A stretch of DNA of 64,000 nt from Aureibacter tunicatorum (GCF_036492635.1 NZ_AP025305.1:1488001-1552000); one strand, 5' to 3'; shown: positions 36,404 through 46,601, numbered from the stretch's first letter. The notes: generated from the letters alone by a model not told the origin. Numbers and translations are program-made.

Positions 36404-36694
36404 ACTTGTTTTTTTCTTTAAGTCATGATTTATTTGAATATAAGTATATTTATTTTAAATATGTATTTGGAGGGTGGTCAATTAAAAATAATGTGTTTTA
36501 ATTAATAAGTTAGTTGGGATATGATTTTTTCCTATTGATGTTTTGTGCTGATTGTTATAGTTTATTAAAATCTTTTTATAATTAAATATTAATATTTTTT
36601 TTATTTAGATTAGCTTGAAAAATTTTATTTATTAATCTTATAGATATATATTTATTCCGAAGCTAAAACGATCACTAACTTACATTTTAACTGG

Positions 36695-39388
36695 ATGAAA
36701 TTACGTATGGCATTTTGTATAGGCTTGTTTTTTATGAGCCTAAATATATGTCTTTCACAAGCAGAGGATAGCACATTTATACTGCAGCGGACATATAAAC
36801 TTGATTCGACATTCAATAAGAGTAAAAACCTTCAAGGATTTATATACAATATTGATAATCGGAAGGGGCAGGATTTGATATTGTGGAACAAAAGTGATTC
36901 CGCTCAGATACGTATTTTGAAATTGGATTATCATGCTTTGACTTATATACCTCCTATTGATACGTTAAGTTTGGATTCGTTGCAGTTGGATTCGTTAGCT
37001 CAAGATTCATTGTTGTTGGATTCTTTATTCTTGGGTTCGTTAGCTCAAGATTCGATAGCCTTGGATTCATTGATAAATGATTCGACTTTGGTTGAATTGC
37101 CAGATTTTATAGATGAAAGTGTGTATACTTTTAAAAATGTGAGCGATCAACTGATTTATGTGAATTATTTAATCAATAAAGAGTTTTATCAACCATCGCT
37201 AGTTGCACTAACAATTGACGAGACCTCTTCGACAATTAACATCTTAACCAATAGCAATGGAGTTGATGCTTTATTATTGAAGTATCATCGAAGTATTGAG
37301 GATTTTATTATTAAAGGAGGGGTTGTAAGGGACCTTAATAATGATGGTAATGATGATATTATTGTTTGGAGTGAAGATGAAGTTAAGGTTTTTTCTATGC
37401 CTTTTCATTCCAATGGACTTGAAGAAGAACAGGAAATCAACACTAATGACGAAGATGATGAGTTGTTGAGAAACGTGTTTTCAAAAAAGTTTGAATCTAA
37501 TGAAGTGCTTTCTGTATATACCAGAGATATTAATCATGATAGCTATGCTGATTTTGTTATAGTCACTGATGAGTCTCAAATATTGTTTAAAAACGATTCA
37601 TATTTATCATTTAAGGAGGAAATAGAATATCAATTTTTTTCTAATATGATACCAGTTAATACGGAGTTTGATATTGTTGGAAATGATGCTGTTCGAGACT
37701 TGTTAGTTGCAGATCAAAATGACAATTTAAGCGTCGTTGATGAAAGCTTTGATTTGAGGCCTTTGAATATTTCTTATCATGGACAATTTTCTGCAGTTGA
37801 TATTAATAATGATGGATATAGGGATCTAATTTCTTCAAATATCCATGGACAATCTCCTGAGTTGTTTTTAGGAGGTCCTTTTTCTAAATATGAAAGGAAT
37901 ACTAATTTGTTAAGTGATTCCTCTTTAATTGGCTCAATGATCTTTACGCTCGATTTAAACTACGATGGAAGCGTTGATTTTATTTCCCTTAACGATTCTT
38001 CAGCCTCATATTTTATCAACAAGTCTAAAGAAGCGAATAGGGAGCCTTTTTTCAAAAGTTTAAATAGGCAGTTTAGAATGGTGCGGGATAATTTGGAATT
38101 GACTTGGGATCCCGCTTTTGATGATCACACTTCATCCGAAGAAATAAGCTATGAGCTATTTGTCAGTGGGATTATTTATCAGAATTTAGCCCTTGATTAT
38201 ACCGATTCTATCGTCTTTCGAACCATTACAAATTTAGGGAAACATACCTCGAAACCCATGTTTAATGTAAAGATTGAAGAGCCGGGCCTTTATCATTGGG
38301 GAGTTATAGGGGTTGATAACGCGGATCACTTTAAAGCGAAGTTTTCAGGTAGTGGAGATCCTGCAAATTGCGGTGGATCAGGCGGAGGTATTTGTATTAA
38401 TATTGAGAGCAAGGATGGAGTGTATTGCCCTGGTGACACGCTATGGTTGAAGTTGCCTACTGGCCAATTGGCGGAATGGTATTCATTTAAAGAAGGATCT
38501 CTTGGATTGAAGGACTCGATTCAATTTGTTGTCAAGGAAGATGATATGATTTTTGGCAATAGCAGATCAGAAGGAGGTTTATCAAGAATGGATTCACAAA
38601 ACTCTGATAATTGCTTGGATAATCTATTTTACTCGATTAGAACTTATAAAGAAAATGAAACGGTAGAGAATTTATGTATTGGAACAGAGTTTATTTTGCC
38701 TGCAAGTCCTATTGCATATGATCGAGTGATTGTGGACAATTTTACGGGACAGTTAATGGGAAATGATACAGTGAGGATTGAGGAAGTCAAGGAATATTCT
38801 TATGATATTTGGCTGGATGAAGAGAAAACTTGCCCTTTTGGCACTTTTAAGTTGCATGGAAATAAAGTTGATATTTTATCCTCTAACACTTCTTATGATA
38901 TTCTTCACAATGATAGTATTTCCATAAGCTTGAGTGGTGGAGTTAGGTATACGCTATTCGACGGTTTTGACCATCAAGACATAGAAGAAGAGCTCGGTTT
39001 AAGACCTCCGTTGGATACTACGTTTAGCGTGTTTGCATACGACATATATGATTGCAAGGATTCGGTGGACATAAGCGTGAATGTTAGCCATAAATTATTT
39101 ATACCTACTTTGTTCACGCCTAATGATGATGGGGTTGATGACCAGTTCAAGATATATGGCAGCGCCTTTGTGGAAGGTTTTTCATGGACTATTTATAATC
39201 GATCGGGAGAAGTTGTTTACCAAACAGAAAACTTGCGTCAAGCTGTTCGATCAGGATGGGATGGCAAGCTAAATGGTGTTAAACTGCCTGCTGATATGTA
39301 TTACTGGAAATTAGGAGGTAAGTTTCCAGAGGGAGAAAATGCCAATGCTGAAGGTAAAACGATGGGATACTTTAATCTGGCTTATTAA
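36695..39388 (+). CDS. T9SS type B protein with FG-GAP/VCBS repeats
   Basis: 897 residues. Signal peptide 1-21. Residues 88-130 hold a tandem Asp-Ser-Leu repeat (DSLQLDSLAQDSLLLDS-like). FG-GAP/VCBS-type calcium-loop repeats follow, of the form DLNNDGNDDII, DINHDSYADFV, DINNDGYRDLI and DLNYDGSVDFI, suggesting a beta-propeller. The last ~100 residues (FIPTLFTPNDDGVDDQFKI, IYNRSGEVVY, LPADMYYWKL) are a CHU_C type B sorting domain. It is followed by a PorP/SprF gene, the usual partner for secreting type B cargo. It is probably surface-exposed. Confidence 0.92.
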   Translation: MKLRMAFCIGLFFMSLNICLSQAEDSTFILQRTYKLDSTFNKSKNLQGFIYNIDNRKGQDLILWNKSDSAQIRILKLDYHALTYIPPIDTLSLDSLQLDSLAQDSLLLDSLFLGSLAQDSIALDSLINDSTLVELPDFIDESVYTFKNVSDQLIYVNYLINKEFYQPSLVALTIDETSSTINILTNSNGVDALLLKYHRSIEDFIIKGGVVRDLNNDGNDDIIVWSEDEVKVFSMPFHSNGLEEEQEINTNDEDDELLRNVFSKKFESNEVLSVYTRDINHDSYADFVIVTDESQILFKNDSYLSFKEEIEYQFFSNMIPVNTEFDIVGNDAVRDLLVADQNDNLSVVDESFDLRPLNISYHGQFSAVDINNDGYRDLISSNIHGQSPELFLGGPFSKYERNTNLLSDSSLIGSMIFTLDLNYDGSVDFISLNDSSASYFINKSKEANREPFFKSLNRQFRMVRDNLELTWDPAFDDHTSSEEISYELFVSGIIYQNLALDYTDSIVFRTITNLGKHTSKPMFNVKIEEPGLYHWGVIGVDNADHFKAKFSGSGDPANCGGSGGGICINIESKDGVYCPGDTLWLKLPTGQLAEWYSFKEGSLGLKDSIQFVVKEDDMIFGNSRSEGGLSRMDSQNSDNCLDNLFYSIRTYKENETVENLCIGTEFILPASPIAYDRVIVDNFTGQLMGNDTVRIEEVKEYSYDIWLDEEKTCPFGTFKLHGNKVDILSSNTSYDILHNDSISISLSGGVRYTLFDGFDHQDIEEELGLRPPLDTTFSVFAYDIYDCKDSVDISVNVSHKLFIPTLFTPNDDGVDDQFKIYGSAFVEGFSWTIYNRSGEVVYQTENLRQAVRSGWDGKLNGVKLPADMYYWKLGGKFPEGENANAEGKTMGYFNLAY

Positions 39389-39407
39389 TTTATCAAGCTG
39401 ACGTTAT

Positions 39408-39436
39408 GCTGATATGATTATAATAGTCATATCAGC
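39408..39436 (+). terminator. perfect 10-bp hairpin
   Basis: GCTGATATGA and TCATATCAGC pair around a 9-base loop, followed by TTTAT, 20 bases past the T9SS cargo stop. It would separate the cargo and PorP transcripts, at least in part. Confidence 0.75.
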
Positions 39437-39520
39437 TTTATATTCTTTATTAGTAAATGGCTTAAATGGGCTTTATATAAAATGCCTATAAGTGATAACT
39501 CTTAAGAGACAAGGAAGGAA

Positions 39521-41041
39521 ATGAAACACATTTACAAAGTGATATTAATATTAAGCATAATGATGAATTATGCGCAAGCTCAGGATATTAACTTTTCTGG
39601 TTATGATAAAACAATCGGTCGGGTCAATCCTTCAGCTATAGTTTCTAATTACGCTTATATAAATGCTCAATACCGTTATACAGGAATTAAAGCTGATAAT
39701 CAGCTTCACACTTATGCGGTTAGCGGGGCTTACCCAATAAGACTTAGAAGAAGACGCTTATTTGGAACCTTGGGCTTTTATGTATTAAATGATCAGAATA
39801 TAGGAAATGGAAAATTGCAAAAGACGGAAACAGAGTTCACTTTTGCCTCAGGTTATACATTGTCTAAATATTCATATATAGCCACTGGATTGAATTTAGG
39901 CTATCATTTTCAATCTATTGATATTAATCAGTATACAACAGGTTCTCAGTATTATCATGGAGAAGGCTTTATCAATCCGAGAATGGATGTGAATTTTGAT
40001 CAAAACGACCAAGCAAGCTATATGAACTTGAGTTTTGGTGCGAACTATACAATAGTGGATAAGCAATATGAGGTTAAAAAGCAATTTGGATTTTCAGTAA
40101 TTCATTTTAATCAACCGAATATGAATTGGTCGGGTTATAATTATCAATTTAATCCTATATATCGATTTCACGGGTTGTATCGGGTAATTGATAAGAAAGA
40201 TTGGAATTTGAGTCCTACATATTTGCTGAGCTATCAGAACAAAGAAATGATTTACACATTTGGCACCAAGGCAAAATACAATCTTAAGAATTTTGATTTC
40301 ACTAGAAGGAAAAAACGAGCTTGGTTGGAAATGGATTTGAACTATCGAGTCAATCGAGAGGTGTTTTTAAGAGCAGGTGTCCAGTTTGATGATTTATTTT
40401 TTGGCATTGGACATGGTCAGCCTCTTGACCAAAGTCGTAATATTGTAAGTGGCGTAACTGAGGTGCATTTCGGTTATCGTAAATTCATTCGCAAGTTGTA
40501 TTACAAAAAGAAAAGAAAGAAGAAGAAGAAAACGTATACGAATACAATAAAGAAGACAACATCGTATAATGCTGAAAAGTTTGACCACGACAAGAAACTT
40601 CCAGAATCTGATGTGAAGACTGAATCAAATCAAGTTTCGAGTGTGGATGTCGAAGAAACATTAAATGAAGTTACAAATACCGAAGAGCATGTTGTTGAGG
40701 AGAAAATACCATTTAGAAAAGATATTCAGTTTAAAATAGGGACTGCGGCTCTTAGCCAGAAAGAAGTTCAAGAGTTGAAAGCCAGTATTGATGAGTTGAT
40801 TGATGTTATTGTCAGGATTGAAATCATTGGCCATACTGATAATACAGGATCAGAGCCTTTTAATTATCAATTAGGATTGAAGCGAGCGAATTCGGTAAGA
40901 AATCAATTGATAGATTCAGGAATAGATGGGTCCTTGATTGAAGTGATAAGCAAAGGAGAATCTTCGCCAAAATTTGATAATAATACGTTTGAAGGCCGTA
41001 TTAGAAACAGACGAGCTGAATTGATTATTTATATAAGGTAA
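39521..41041 (+). CDS. PorP/SprF-OmpA fusion outer-membrane protein
   Basis: 506 residues. After a signal peptide (ending NYAQAQ), residues 20-320 form the beta-barrel of the PorP/SprF family (DINFSGYDKTIGRVNPS start, many alternating aromatic strands). A Lys-rich linker (KKKRKKKKKTY) and an acidic stretch follow. Residues about 400-506 are an OmpA domain (EIIGHTDNTGS, LGLKRANSVRNQL, GRIRNRRAELI) that binds peptidoglycan. PorP/SprF proteins help T9SS type B substrates reach or attach to the surface, so it fits with the cargo gene directly upstream. Stand-alone PorP lacks the OmpA part. Confidence 0.9.
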   Translation: MKHIYKVILILSIMMNYAQAQDINFSGYDKTIGRVNPSAIVSNYAYINAQYRYTGIKADNQLHTYAVSGAYPIRLRRRRLFGTLGFYVLNDQNIGNGKLQKTETEFTFASGYTLSKYSYIATGLNLGYHFQSIDINQYTTGSQYYHGEGFINPRMDVNFDQNDQASYMNLSFGANYTIVDKQYEVKKQFGFSVIHFNQPNMNWSGYNYQFNPIYRFHGLYRVIDKKDWNLSPTYLLSYQNKEMIYTFGTKAKYNLKNFDFTRRKKRAWLEMDLNYRVNREVFLRAGVQFDDLFFGIGHGQPLDQSRNIVSGVTEVHFGYRKFIRKLYYKKKRKKKKKTYTNTIKKTTSYNAEKFDHDKKLPESDVKTESNQVSSVDVEETLNEVTNTEEHVVEEKIPFRKDIQFKIGTAALSQKEVQELKASIDELIDVIVRIEIIGHTDNTGSEPFNYQLGLKRANSVRNQLIDSGIDGSLIEVISKGESSPKFDNNTFEGRIRNRRAELIIYIR

Positions 41042-41049
41042 TGATGAAT

Positions 41050-41081
41050 CAAAGAGGTTTATTTAATAAAAAACCTCTTTG
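41050..41081. terminator. perfect 11-bp hairpin
   Basis: CAAAGAGGTTT (41050-41060) and AAACCTCTTTG (41071-41081) pair around a 10-base A/T loop, 8 bases past the PorP-OmpA stop. Confidence 0.85.
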
Positions 41082-41261
41082 ATATTTCAATGTATAGTCA
41101 AATCATTGGAAGTTTCTTTAAAAGCTGAAGCCACTAATAGGATGATCTTCGCATGTAGTTTTTTGTTTAGATTTAGCAAGAAATAATATTGTTTAGTTTG
41201 AGAACTGAAAAAAGAATGCAGTATTGCGATTGATATATTTTTTTAATCAATTGTCTTCATT

Positions 41262-42104
41262 ATGAAAAGACGCAGATTCATCAGAAATTCGATTGGCGCT
41301 ACGCTTGGCACCGGGGCTATGGCCGGAATTTACACTTGGCAAATTGAGCCTTTTTGGGTTGAGTTTGTGAGGGTGAAGATGCCGATACGCAATTTGCCAA
41401 GTGAGCTGGAGGGGAAGACTTTGATGCAGATTAGCGATGTGCATGTTGGCGACAGGTTTGATTATCAATATATCATTGATTCCTTTGAAGAGGCTAAGAA
41501 ATTCAAGCCGGAGTTTGTGGCTTATACCGGCGACTTTGTGAGCTATGAAAATGAAAAGCAAATTGGCCAGCTCGAAGAGGTCATGAAGCATGCGGTATTG
41601 GGCAAGTATGGTACTGTTGGCGTGTTGGGCAATCACGATTATGGAGATAATTGGGCGGAGCAAGATGTCGCCGACGCCATAACTTCAGTGCTTGGAGGTG
41701 CTGGGATCCAAATACTAAGCAATACTAAGCAACAGTTCAATGGCTTGAATTTTATAGGGTTTGATGATTATTGGGGCTTGAACTTTTCTCCTCAATTCGC
41801 TATGGAAAACTATGACGATAAACAGGCCAATATAGTGCTATGCCATAATCCTGATGTATGCGATTTGGATGTTTGGGAAGATTATGATGGTTGGATATTG
41901 TCAGGACATACACATGGAGGCCAATGCAAACCGCCTTTTTTGAATCCGCCTTTATTGCCGGTAGTTAATAAAAACTATACTTCGGGTAAAATAGATTTGT
42001 CTAACGGAAGAAGTTTATATATCAATCGAGCGATAGGTCATTTATGGCAGGTTAGGTTCAATGTTCGCCCTGAGGTGACAATTTTTGAGCTTCAAAAAGC
42101 TTAA
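41262..42104 (+). CDS. metallophosphoesterase with Tat-like leader (YkuE type)
   Basis: 280 residues. The N-terminus (MKRRRFIRNSIG) is a twin-arginine-type export signal. Calcineurin-like motifs are all present: DVHVGDRF (metal site), YTGDFVSY, GNHDYGD, CHNPD and SGHTHGGQ. The closest family is YkuE-like phosphodiesterases, which act at the membrane surface, some on lipid A precursors. The gene is transcribed alone and converges with the next gene 10 bases away. Confidence 0.9.
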   Translation: MKRRRFIRNSIGATLGTGAMAGIYTWQIEPFWVEFVRVKMPIRNLPSELEGKTLMQISDVHVGDRFDYQYIIDSFEEAKKFKPEFVAYTGDFVSYENEKQIGQLEEVMKHAVLGKYGTVGVLGNHDYGDNWAEQDVADAITSVLGGAGIQILSNTKQQFNGLNFIGFDDYWGLNFSPQFAMENYDDKQANIVLCHNPDVCDLDVWEDYDGWILSGHTHGGQCKPPFLNPPLLPVVNKNYTSGKIDLSNGRSLYINRAIGHLWQVRFNVRPEVTIFELQKA

Positions 42105-42114
42105 CAAAGTCAGG

Positions 42115-43590
42115 TCAACCCCTTACTTCTATTGATGAAACAAGCAATTTGAATCGATCTTCAGTGGTTTTGGCTCTGACAAATTCTTTTACGGAGATTC
42201 CGCAAGCTCTAATGTAATCCGATATTCTGTCGGCTTCATCTTGATCCTCTGAACTTAGCCCCATGATCATATGAAAGATGTATTTGGACATTTGAACTCT
42301 TTTTTCTTTTTTTGCTGTGGATGTTTTTCGTGAGTCGCCATAGCCTTTGTTCCTGATGGATTGTTTGACTTTTCGGACAGCGGCAGACCCTATGCTCAAT
42401 GCTGTGCCACCCGCCGACATGCCAATGCTTGCCGCCGCTGAGACCCCTCCATACCTTAATACATCTGCGATGATGCCGTTGATACGAAGTCCAATTTGAA
42501 AAGTTTCCCTGACAATTCTTTTGCGATTCACTTTTTTGAGCTCTCTGACCAAAGCGAATTCTTTGTATACTTTTGCTTCTTGATCGGGAAGAGTTTTAGT
42601 ATCCGAAAGTTTTCTGTCCAGTTCATCTTCGTCAGTGCCGTTTTCTTCAGTGAAAATTGTAGATAATATTCCCGCAGAATGAGAATCTTCCAATAGCCAA
42701 CTTTTTTGCTTTTTCATCTTGATGAACCTCCCTACATTTTTTCTGAGCGAAAGCACTTTTCGGGCAATATCTATGATTGAAAGCAATGTTCCAATGCCGG
42801 GAACGAGATCTTTGACTGGCCCGGGCACTTGTGACACCAAAGACATTACTTCTACCGTTGCCGAAAGAATGGATCGAGCGGCTTTAATGCAATTTTCAAA
42901 AAAACTAAAGCCTTCCGATGCATGCTCTTTTTTCGAATATTGGTCTTTTTCTGAAGCCATTAGATGCTTGCCAAAGCGGTAAATTTTGCGGAGGATTTCT
43001 AAAAAAGGAGAAATTGCACCCAAGCATGTACCAACAACTCCGCTGAGTTCTTCTACTTTTCCAGCGATTTTGGAATCGTTTCCGCTTAAAAATTTGCCTA
43101 CATATTTGCCCGCTTTCTCAACGATTGACGAGGCTGTGTCCGCTATGCCTACGCCTCTGTCCACTCGATCGCAGACAGCTACGAAATCCATCTTAGCATC
43201 CGATTTGACCATCAACAGGTCTTTCATTGATTTGCCTAACTCAGTTCTTAACGTTTCTTGATGAGGATCTGCTTCTGTGATTTTCAATTTGGCGGATACT
43301 CTGCTGGTGACAATGTCTTTGAAACTTTTGCTTTTTGATGTCTTTTGTTTTAGCAGGTCTTCAGAAAACTCGTCAAACTCTTCGTCTGTATCAAAATCCA
43401 CACTTGGAAGTGTTGGAGTCCATGTTGTCTCTTTAGCGGTTTTCGGCCAAAAATCCTCTTCGAATTCTTCTGTTTGTTTGGAGGGTTTGGTTTTGGTGGC
43501 ACGCTGTATAGGAAGCTTGGAAATTCCGATTCCATTATTTTTCGAGAAGGGTTTTGTCTTTTCAAAGCTTTTGAGCACAGCATATTGCAT
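42115..43590 (-). CDS. orphan protein with predicted membrane-active core, candidate effector
   Basis: 491 residues, no signal peptide and no family recognised. The N-terminal 100 residues are polar and disordered and include KLPIQRATK (Pro27-Ile28-Gln29). An acidic stretch (EEFEEDFW) follows. The middle and C-terminal thirds contain amphipathic or hydrophobic helices rich in Gly, Val and Ala (SGVVGTCLGAISPFLEIL, VPGPVKDLVPGIGTLLSII, GGVSAAASIGMSAGGTALS) flanked by many Lys residues, a look shared with pore-forming or membrane-inserting toxins. It is divergent from the kinase-like gene next door. Function is inferred from composition only. Confidence 0.5.
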   Translation of the reverse strand: MQYAVLKSFEKTKPFSKNNGIGISKLPIQRATKTKPSKQTEEFEEDFWPKTAKETTWTPTLPSVDFDTDEEFDEFSEDLLKQKTSKSKSFKDIVTSRVSAKLKITEADPHQETLRTELGKSMKDLLMVKSDAKMDFVAVCDRVDRGVGIADTASSIVEKAGKYVGKFLSGNDSKIAGKVEELSGVVGTCLGAISPFLEILRKIYRFGKHLMASEKDQYSKKEHASEGFSFFENCIKAARSILSATVEVMSLVSQVPGPVKDLVPGIGTLLSIIDIARKVLSLRKNVGRFIKMKKQKSWLLEDSHSAGILSTIFTEENGTDEDELDRKLSDTKTLPDQEAKVYKEFALVRELKKVNRKRIVRETFQIGLRINGIIADVLRYGGVSAAASIGMSAGGTALSIGSAAVRKVKQSIRNKGYGDSRKTSTAKKEKRVQMSKYIFHMIMGLSSEDQDEADRISDYIRACGISVKEFVRAKTTEDRFKLLVSSIEVRG

Positions 43591-43748
43591 AACAGATCAA
43601 CTACGAATCTTGAATTAGGTTCTTCCTAGTTTTGAATTTATTTGCATTGTATGATATGGACTGAACGGGTGTAAATGTATGGTTTGGCTTGGTGAACAAT
43701 TTATTTGTCTAAGCTATTTTAATATATGGTGCATTTATACGGTTATTG

Positions 43749-46601
43749 ATGATATTTTCCCGCAAGTACATGCGTTCAAGATGTAAATCTGATGGAGTTG
43801 ATCAGAGGAATAGCATTTGCAAGCAGCCTCCCTCTCTATGGACAGAGCCTGTGCAATGCATGATGTCAGCAGAATATTTTTTAGATGAGTTTCATAAAGA
43901 CCATAAGCGTTTATTCCCTGTTGCTCAAGACCAGTCAGAAGGCGAGGTCAGTGCAAAAAATATTGACTCTCAAGCGCTATCATTGCCGGAAGTCGAAATG
44001 TCCACAAGCGGTCAAAAGCTACAAGTGGCTTCCGAATTGGATACAATTCATGAAGATGAGGAGTTGGAATTGTTGTCGCTTGCTCCTGGCACAGCCGCGG
44101 AATTGGGAAAGAGTAAAGACAAGTCTAAAAGGAAGTCTCATGTGGTTGTGCATAAAGTTGCAAATTTATTGGATGGCTTTAAGTTTTTGAAATTGCAGCA
44201 AACGCTATTTGAGCAAAAGGTTCGGGTGGAGCCGAATAATTCATTGCATCTTAAAAACTTGCAATTTATCTTAAATGATCTTTTGTTTTTGCTGGAAGAT
44301 TTGGAGATGGAGATAACTCATTTTCAACGTGTTTTTCCAATTACAGAGCTTTTTTTGCTGAATCAGGAATACGTTCAGAAGGAAACATCAGTTCCCGGCT
44401 TTCATTTGGTAATGAAGATTGTCAAAGACACAGAGCATGAGAAAGCTCTTGTCATTAAGAGCATGGTTGATCATGGAGTGGCGCTCCCGCAAAGAAAAGC
44501 ATTTGGGTTGGCGGGCCGTGTTCGTAAAAGGTTCAGAACATTGAATACATTGGAGAACTCATCAATGTTTTCATTTAGTTGCGGGCTCTATGTGGATCAA
44601 CAGGAAGTCGTAGGGCTATTTTTATCTTGGATACATCAATTGATGGAATGTCCGGAAGGTTTGGATTTGCTAATGCAACTTGAAGAGAGTATCATGTTTA
44701 GAAGAAACATGAGAGTGCGATTTGAAGCGTCAACATGTCCATCAATAGCTTTTTTGAAAACTGGAGACAGAACGATTAAAGTGAACGTGCCGATTTCAGG
44801 AGTGGATTGGTTGTCAAGGTTTTCAAAAAAGGTAGGTGATCAGAGAGCTTATGGATTCACACCTCCCGCTTATTTATTAGCTATGTTTTTATTGAAGGCT
44901 TTTGCCTTCGATCATGCCCAAGGTTTGCAAAAAGGTCTTATGACTCATTTTGGCATGGAGCATATGACTTCGCGAAGTCCAATCCAATACAAGGAAGTAG
45001 TGAAAAAATTGTTGGAGACAAACTCTGATGCTAAAGTAGGCGATTTAAGTGTGTTTATCGAGGTGGGAAAGGAAGTTTTTGTCCCGGATTTGAAAGTTCA
45101 GGAGGTTGATGAATCGGAGATTCAAATAGCAGGCACAACTGAAGGCATAGGAACAGTGCAGCCTTCAGAGAATTTGGTCTATGAATATCAAGAGGCAATG
45201 GCTAAAATGCGGCCAAATATAAAATTTTATCCAGAGCGTGTAGACTTTGCTAATAGTCGACAGATTGTCGCTGACAATAGGAATAGCGCAGTATATAATA
45301 TTGTACATACTGAAGAAGAAATTCAAGCTGAATCGCCGGATGTTGTGAAATTTTTGCCAACCTTCGTTTCTGTGCAAAAAGGCTTTAGCACGCATGATAG
45401 GCATGCTGAGGATAGCGATGCTGTTTTGAAGTTGTTGAATAGTCAAGCAGAACTTGTTGAGTTTAGCCAAGATCCGGAAAAAGAGGCCTTTGCGGCGAAT
45501 TTTATTCGCTCTATGGGAATGAGAACATCAGCCCCTGCTACTTTTCCGCTTAGCACTACGGGCAAAACTATTCGAATACTGAAGGATACTTCATTGAAAA
45601 CCGAAGCTTATGCGGAAAGCGATTTCCGTGATAAGCTTTGGGATGCTCAAGAAACCACTCGGCCTTATTGCGGGCTTGTAATGGAGCGTGTCCCGGGACA
45701 TTCCGGAGAGGCTTTGAAAACAAAGCAGAATAGAGCTACAAGAACGGACGATACTTATCTTAACGGTGCGCATGGGGTTTCTGAAATAGACATCAACGAT
45801 TCGCCGAACTATGAAAGCTATGGCGCGGTTTTAAAGGATCCTGAAGTTTTAAAAGCTCTTGGCGAGATGTATTTGTGGGACTTGCTATTAGGAAATCATG
45901 ATAGATTTTTGCAGGGTATTCATAGCGGTAATGTTTTGTTCAATGTAGACTTGGGCAGTCAGATCAATGAGCCTAAAGAAGGTTGCCAAGGAGTTGAAGT
46001 TAAGGTGAATCATCCTGTATTGTTCGGGCTGGATCAGACTACGAATATTGTTTCTTTGCAAATGCTTTTGGATTTTATGGGAGACACAAGATTTAGAAAT
46101 GAAAAACACTGGAAGAGATACGAGAAAGTCATGACTAGAGCAGATAGACTTCAAAGGGTTGGAGGAGGGAAAAGCTCAGAGGAATATATGAAAATGGCTA
46201 TGATTCAGGTTAATAGGCTTTACATGTTTTTAAAGGACTTTAGCGAGTGTTTTTTAAAGGGCAATACTCATGATTTTCCTGGTAATAAGCGGTTTATTGG
46301 ATGGGCACTGGGAGACGAGAAACCTATCATAGGGGAGAGTACTGAGTACGTTGATATGGGCATGATGGAAGGCATCCTGCATTTTGCGAATAATTTTGCT
46401 GTGGTGGAAGCTTTGGAGAAGATACATTATACGACCTTTCCTGATCAAGCGGCGGTATTTTTTAAAACATGCCACATGTTGATGGATTTGGTAAAGGAAG
46501 TAGGTTACGATAAGCTATTGATCGCTTTGAAGGAGTTGCAAGAGAAGAAAAGAAGAACTGGCCAAAGTGAAGGTGTAGAAAATAATGAAAATGATGTTTA
46601 G
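43749..46601 (+). CDS. large orphan protein with PI3/4-kinase- or actin-fragmin-kinase-like domain, candidate effector
   Basis: 950 residues from the ATG at 43749 (a TTG precedes it). The first 500 residues are not recognised; near the start is EPVQCMMSAEYFLDEF (Pro34-Val-Gln). The part from about 570 reads like a protein/phosphoinositide kinase fold: FIRSMGMRTSAPAT, GLVMERVPGHSG (hinge-like), then a catalytic loop YLWDLLLGNHDRF with GNVLFN (residues about 705-725) and LFGLDQT for the metal-binding aspartate. The GNxDR...N...D order is that of PI3/4-kinases, HipA-like and actin-fragmin kinases. All key residues are retained, so it may be active, perhaps on a host lipid or actin. It lacks a signal peptide. 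Confidence 0.55.
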   Translation: MIFSRKYMRSRCKSDGVDQRNSICKQPPSLWTEPVQCMMSAEYFLDEFHKDHKRLFPVAQDQSEGEVSAKNIDSQALSLPEVEMSTSGQKLQVASELDTIHEDEELELLSLAPGTAAELGKSKDKSKRKSHVVVHKVANLLDGFKFLKLQQTLFEQKVRVEPNNSLHLKNLQFILNDLLFLLEDLEMEITHFQRVFPITELFLLNQEYVQKETSVPGFHLVMKIVKDTEHEKALVIKSMVDHGVALPQRKAFGLAGRVRKRFRTLNTLENSSMFSFSCGLYVDQQEVVGLFLSWIHQLMECPEGLDLLMQLEESIMFRRNMRVRFEASTCPSIAFLKTGDRTIKVNVPISGVDWLSRFSKKVGDQRAYGFTPPAYLLAMFLLKAFAFDHAQGLQKGLMTHFGMEHMTSRSPIQYKEVVKKLLETNSDAKVGDLSVFIEVGKEVFVPDLKVQEVDESEIQIAGTTEGIGTVQPSENLVYEYQEAMAKMRPNIKFYPERVDFANSRQIVADNRNSAVYNIVHTEEEIQAESPDVVKFLPTFVSVQKGFSTHDRHAEDSDAVLKLLNSQAELVEFSQDPEKEAFAANFIRSMGMRTSAPATFPLSTTGKTIRILKDTSLKTEAYAESDFRDKLWDAQETTRPYCGLVMERVPGHSGEALKTKQNRATRTDDTYLNGAHGVSEIDINDSPNYESYGAVLKDPEVLKALGEMYLWDLLLGNHDRFLQGIHSGNVLFNVDLGSQINEPKEGCQGVEVKVNHPVLFGLDQTTNIVSLQMLLDFMGDTRFRNEKHWKRYEKVMTRADRLQRVGGGKSSEEYMKMAMIQVNRLYMFLKDFSECFLKGNTHDFPGNKRFIGWALGDEKPIIGESTEYVDMGMMEGILHFANNFAVVEALEKIHYTTFPDQAAVFFKTCHMLMDLVKEVGYDKLLIALKELQEKKRRTGQSEGVENNENDV

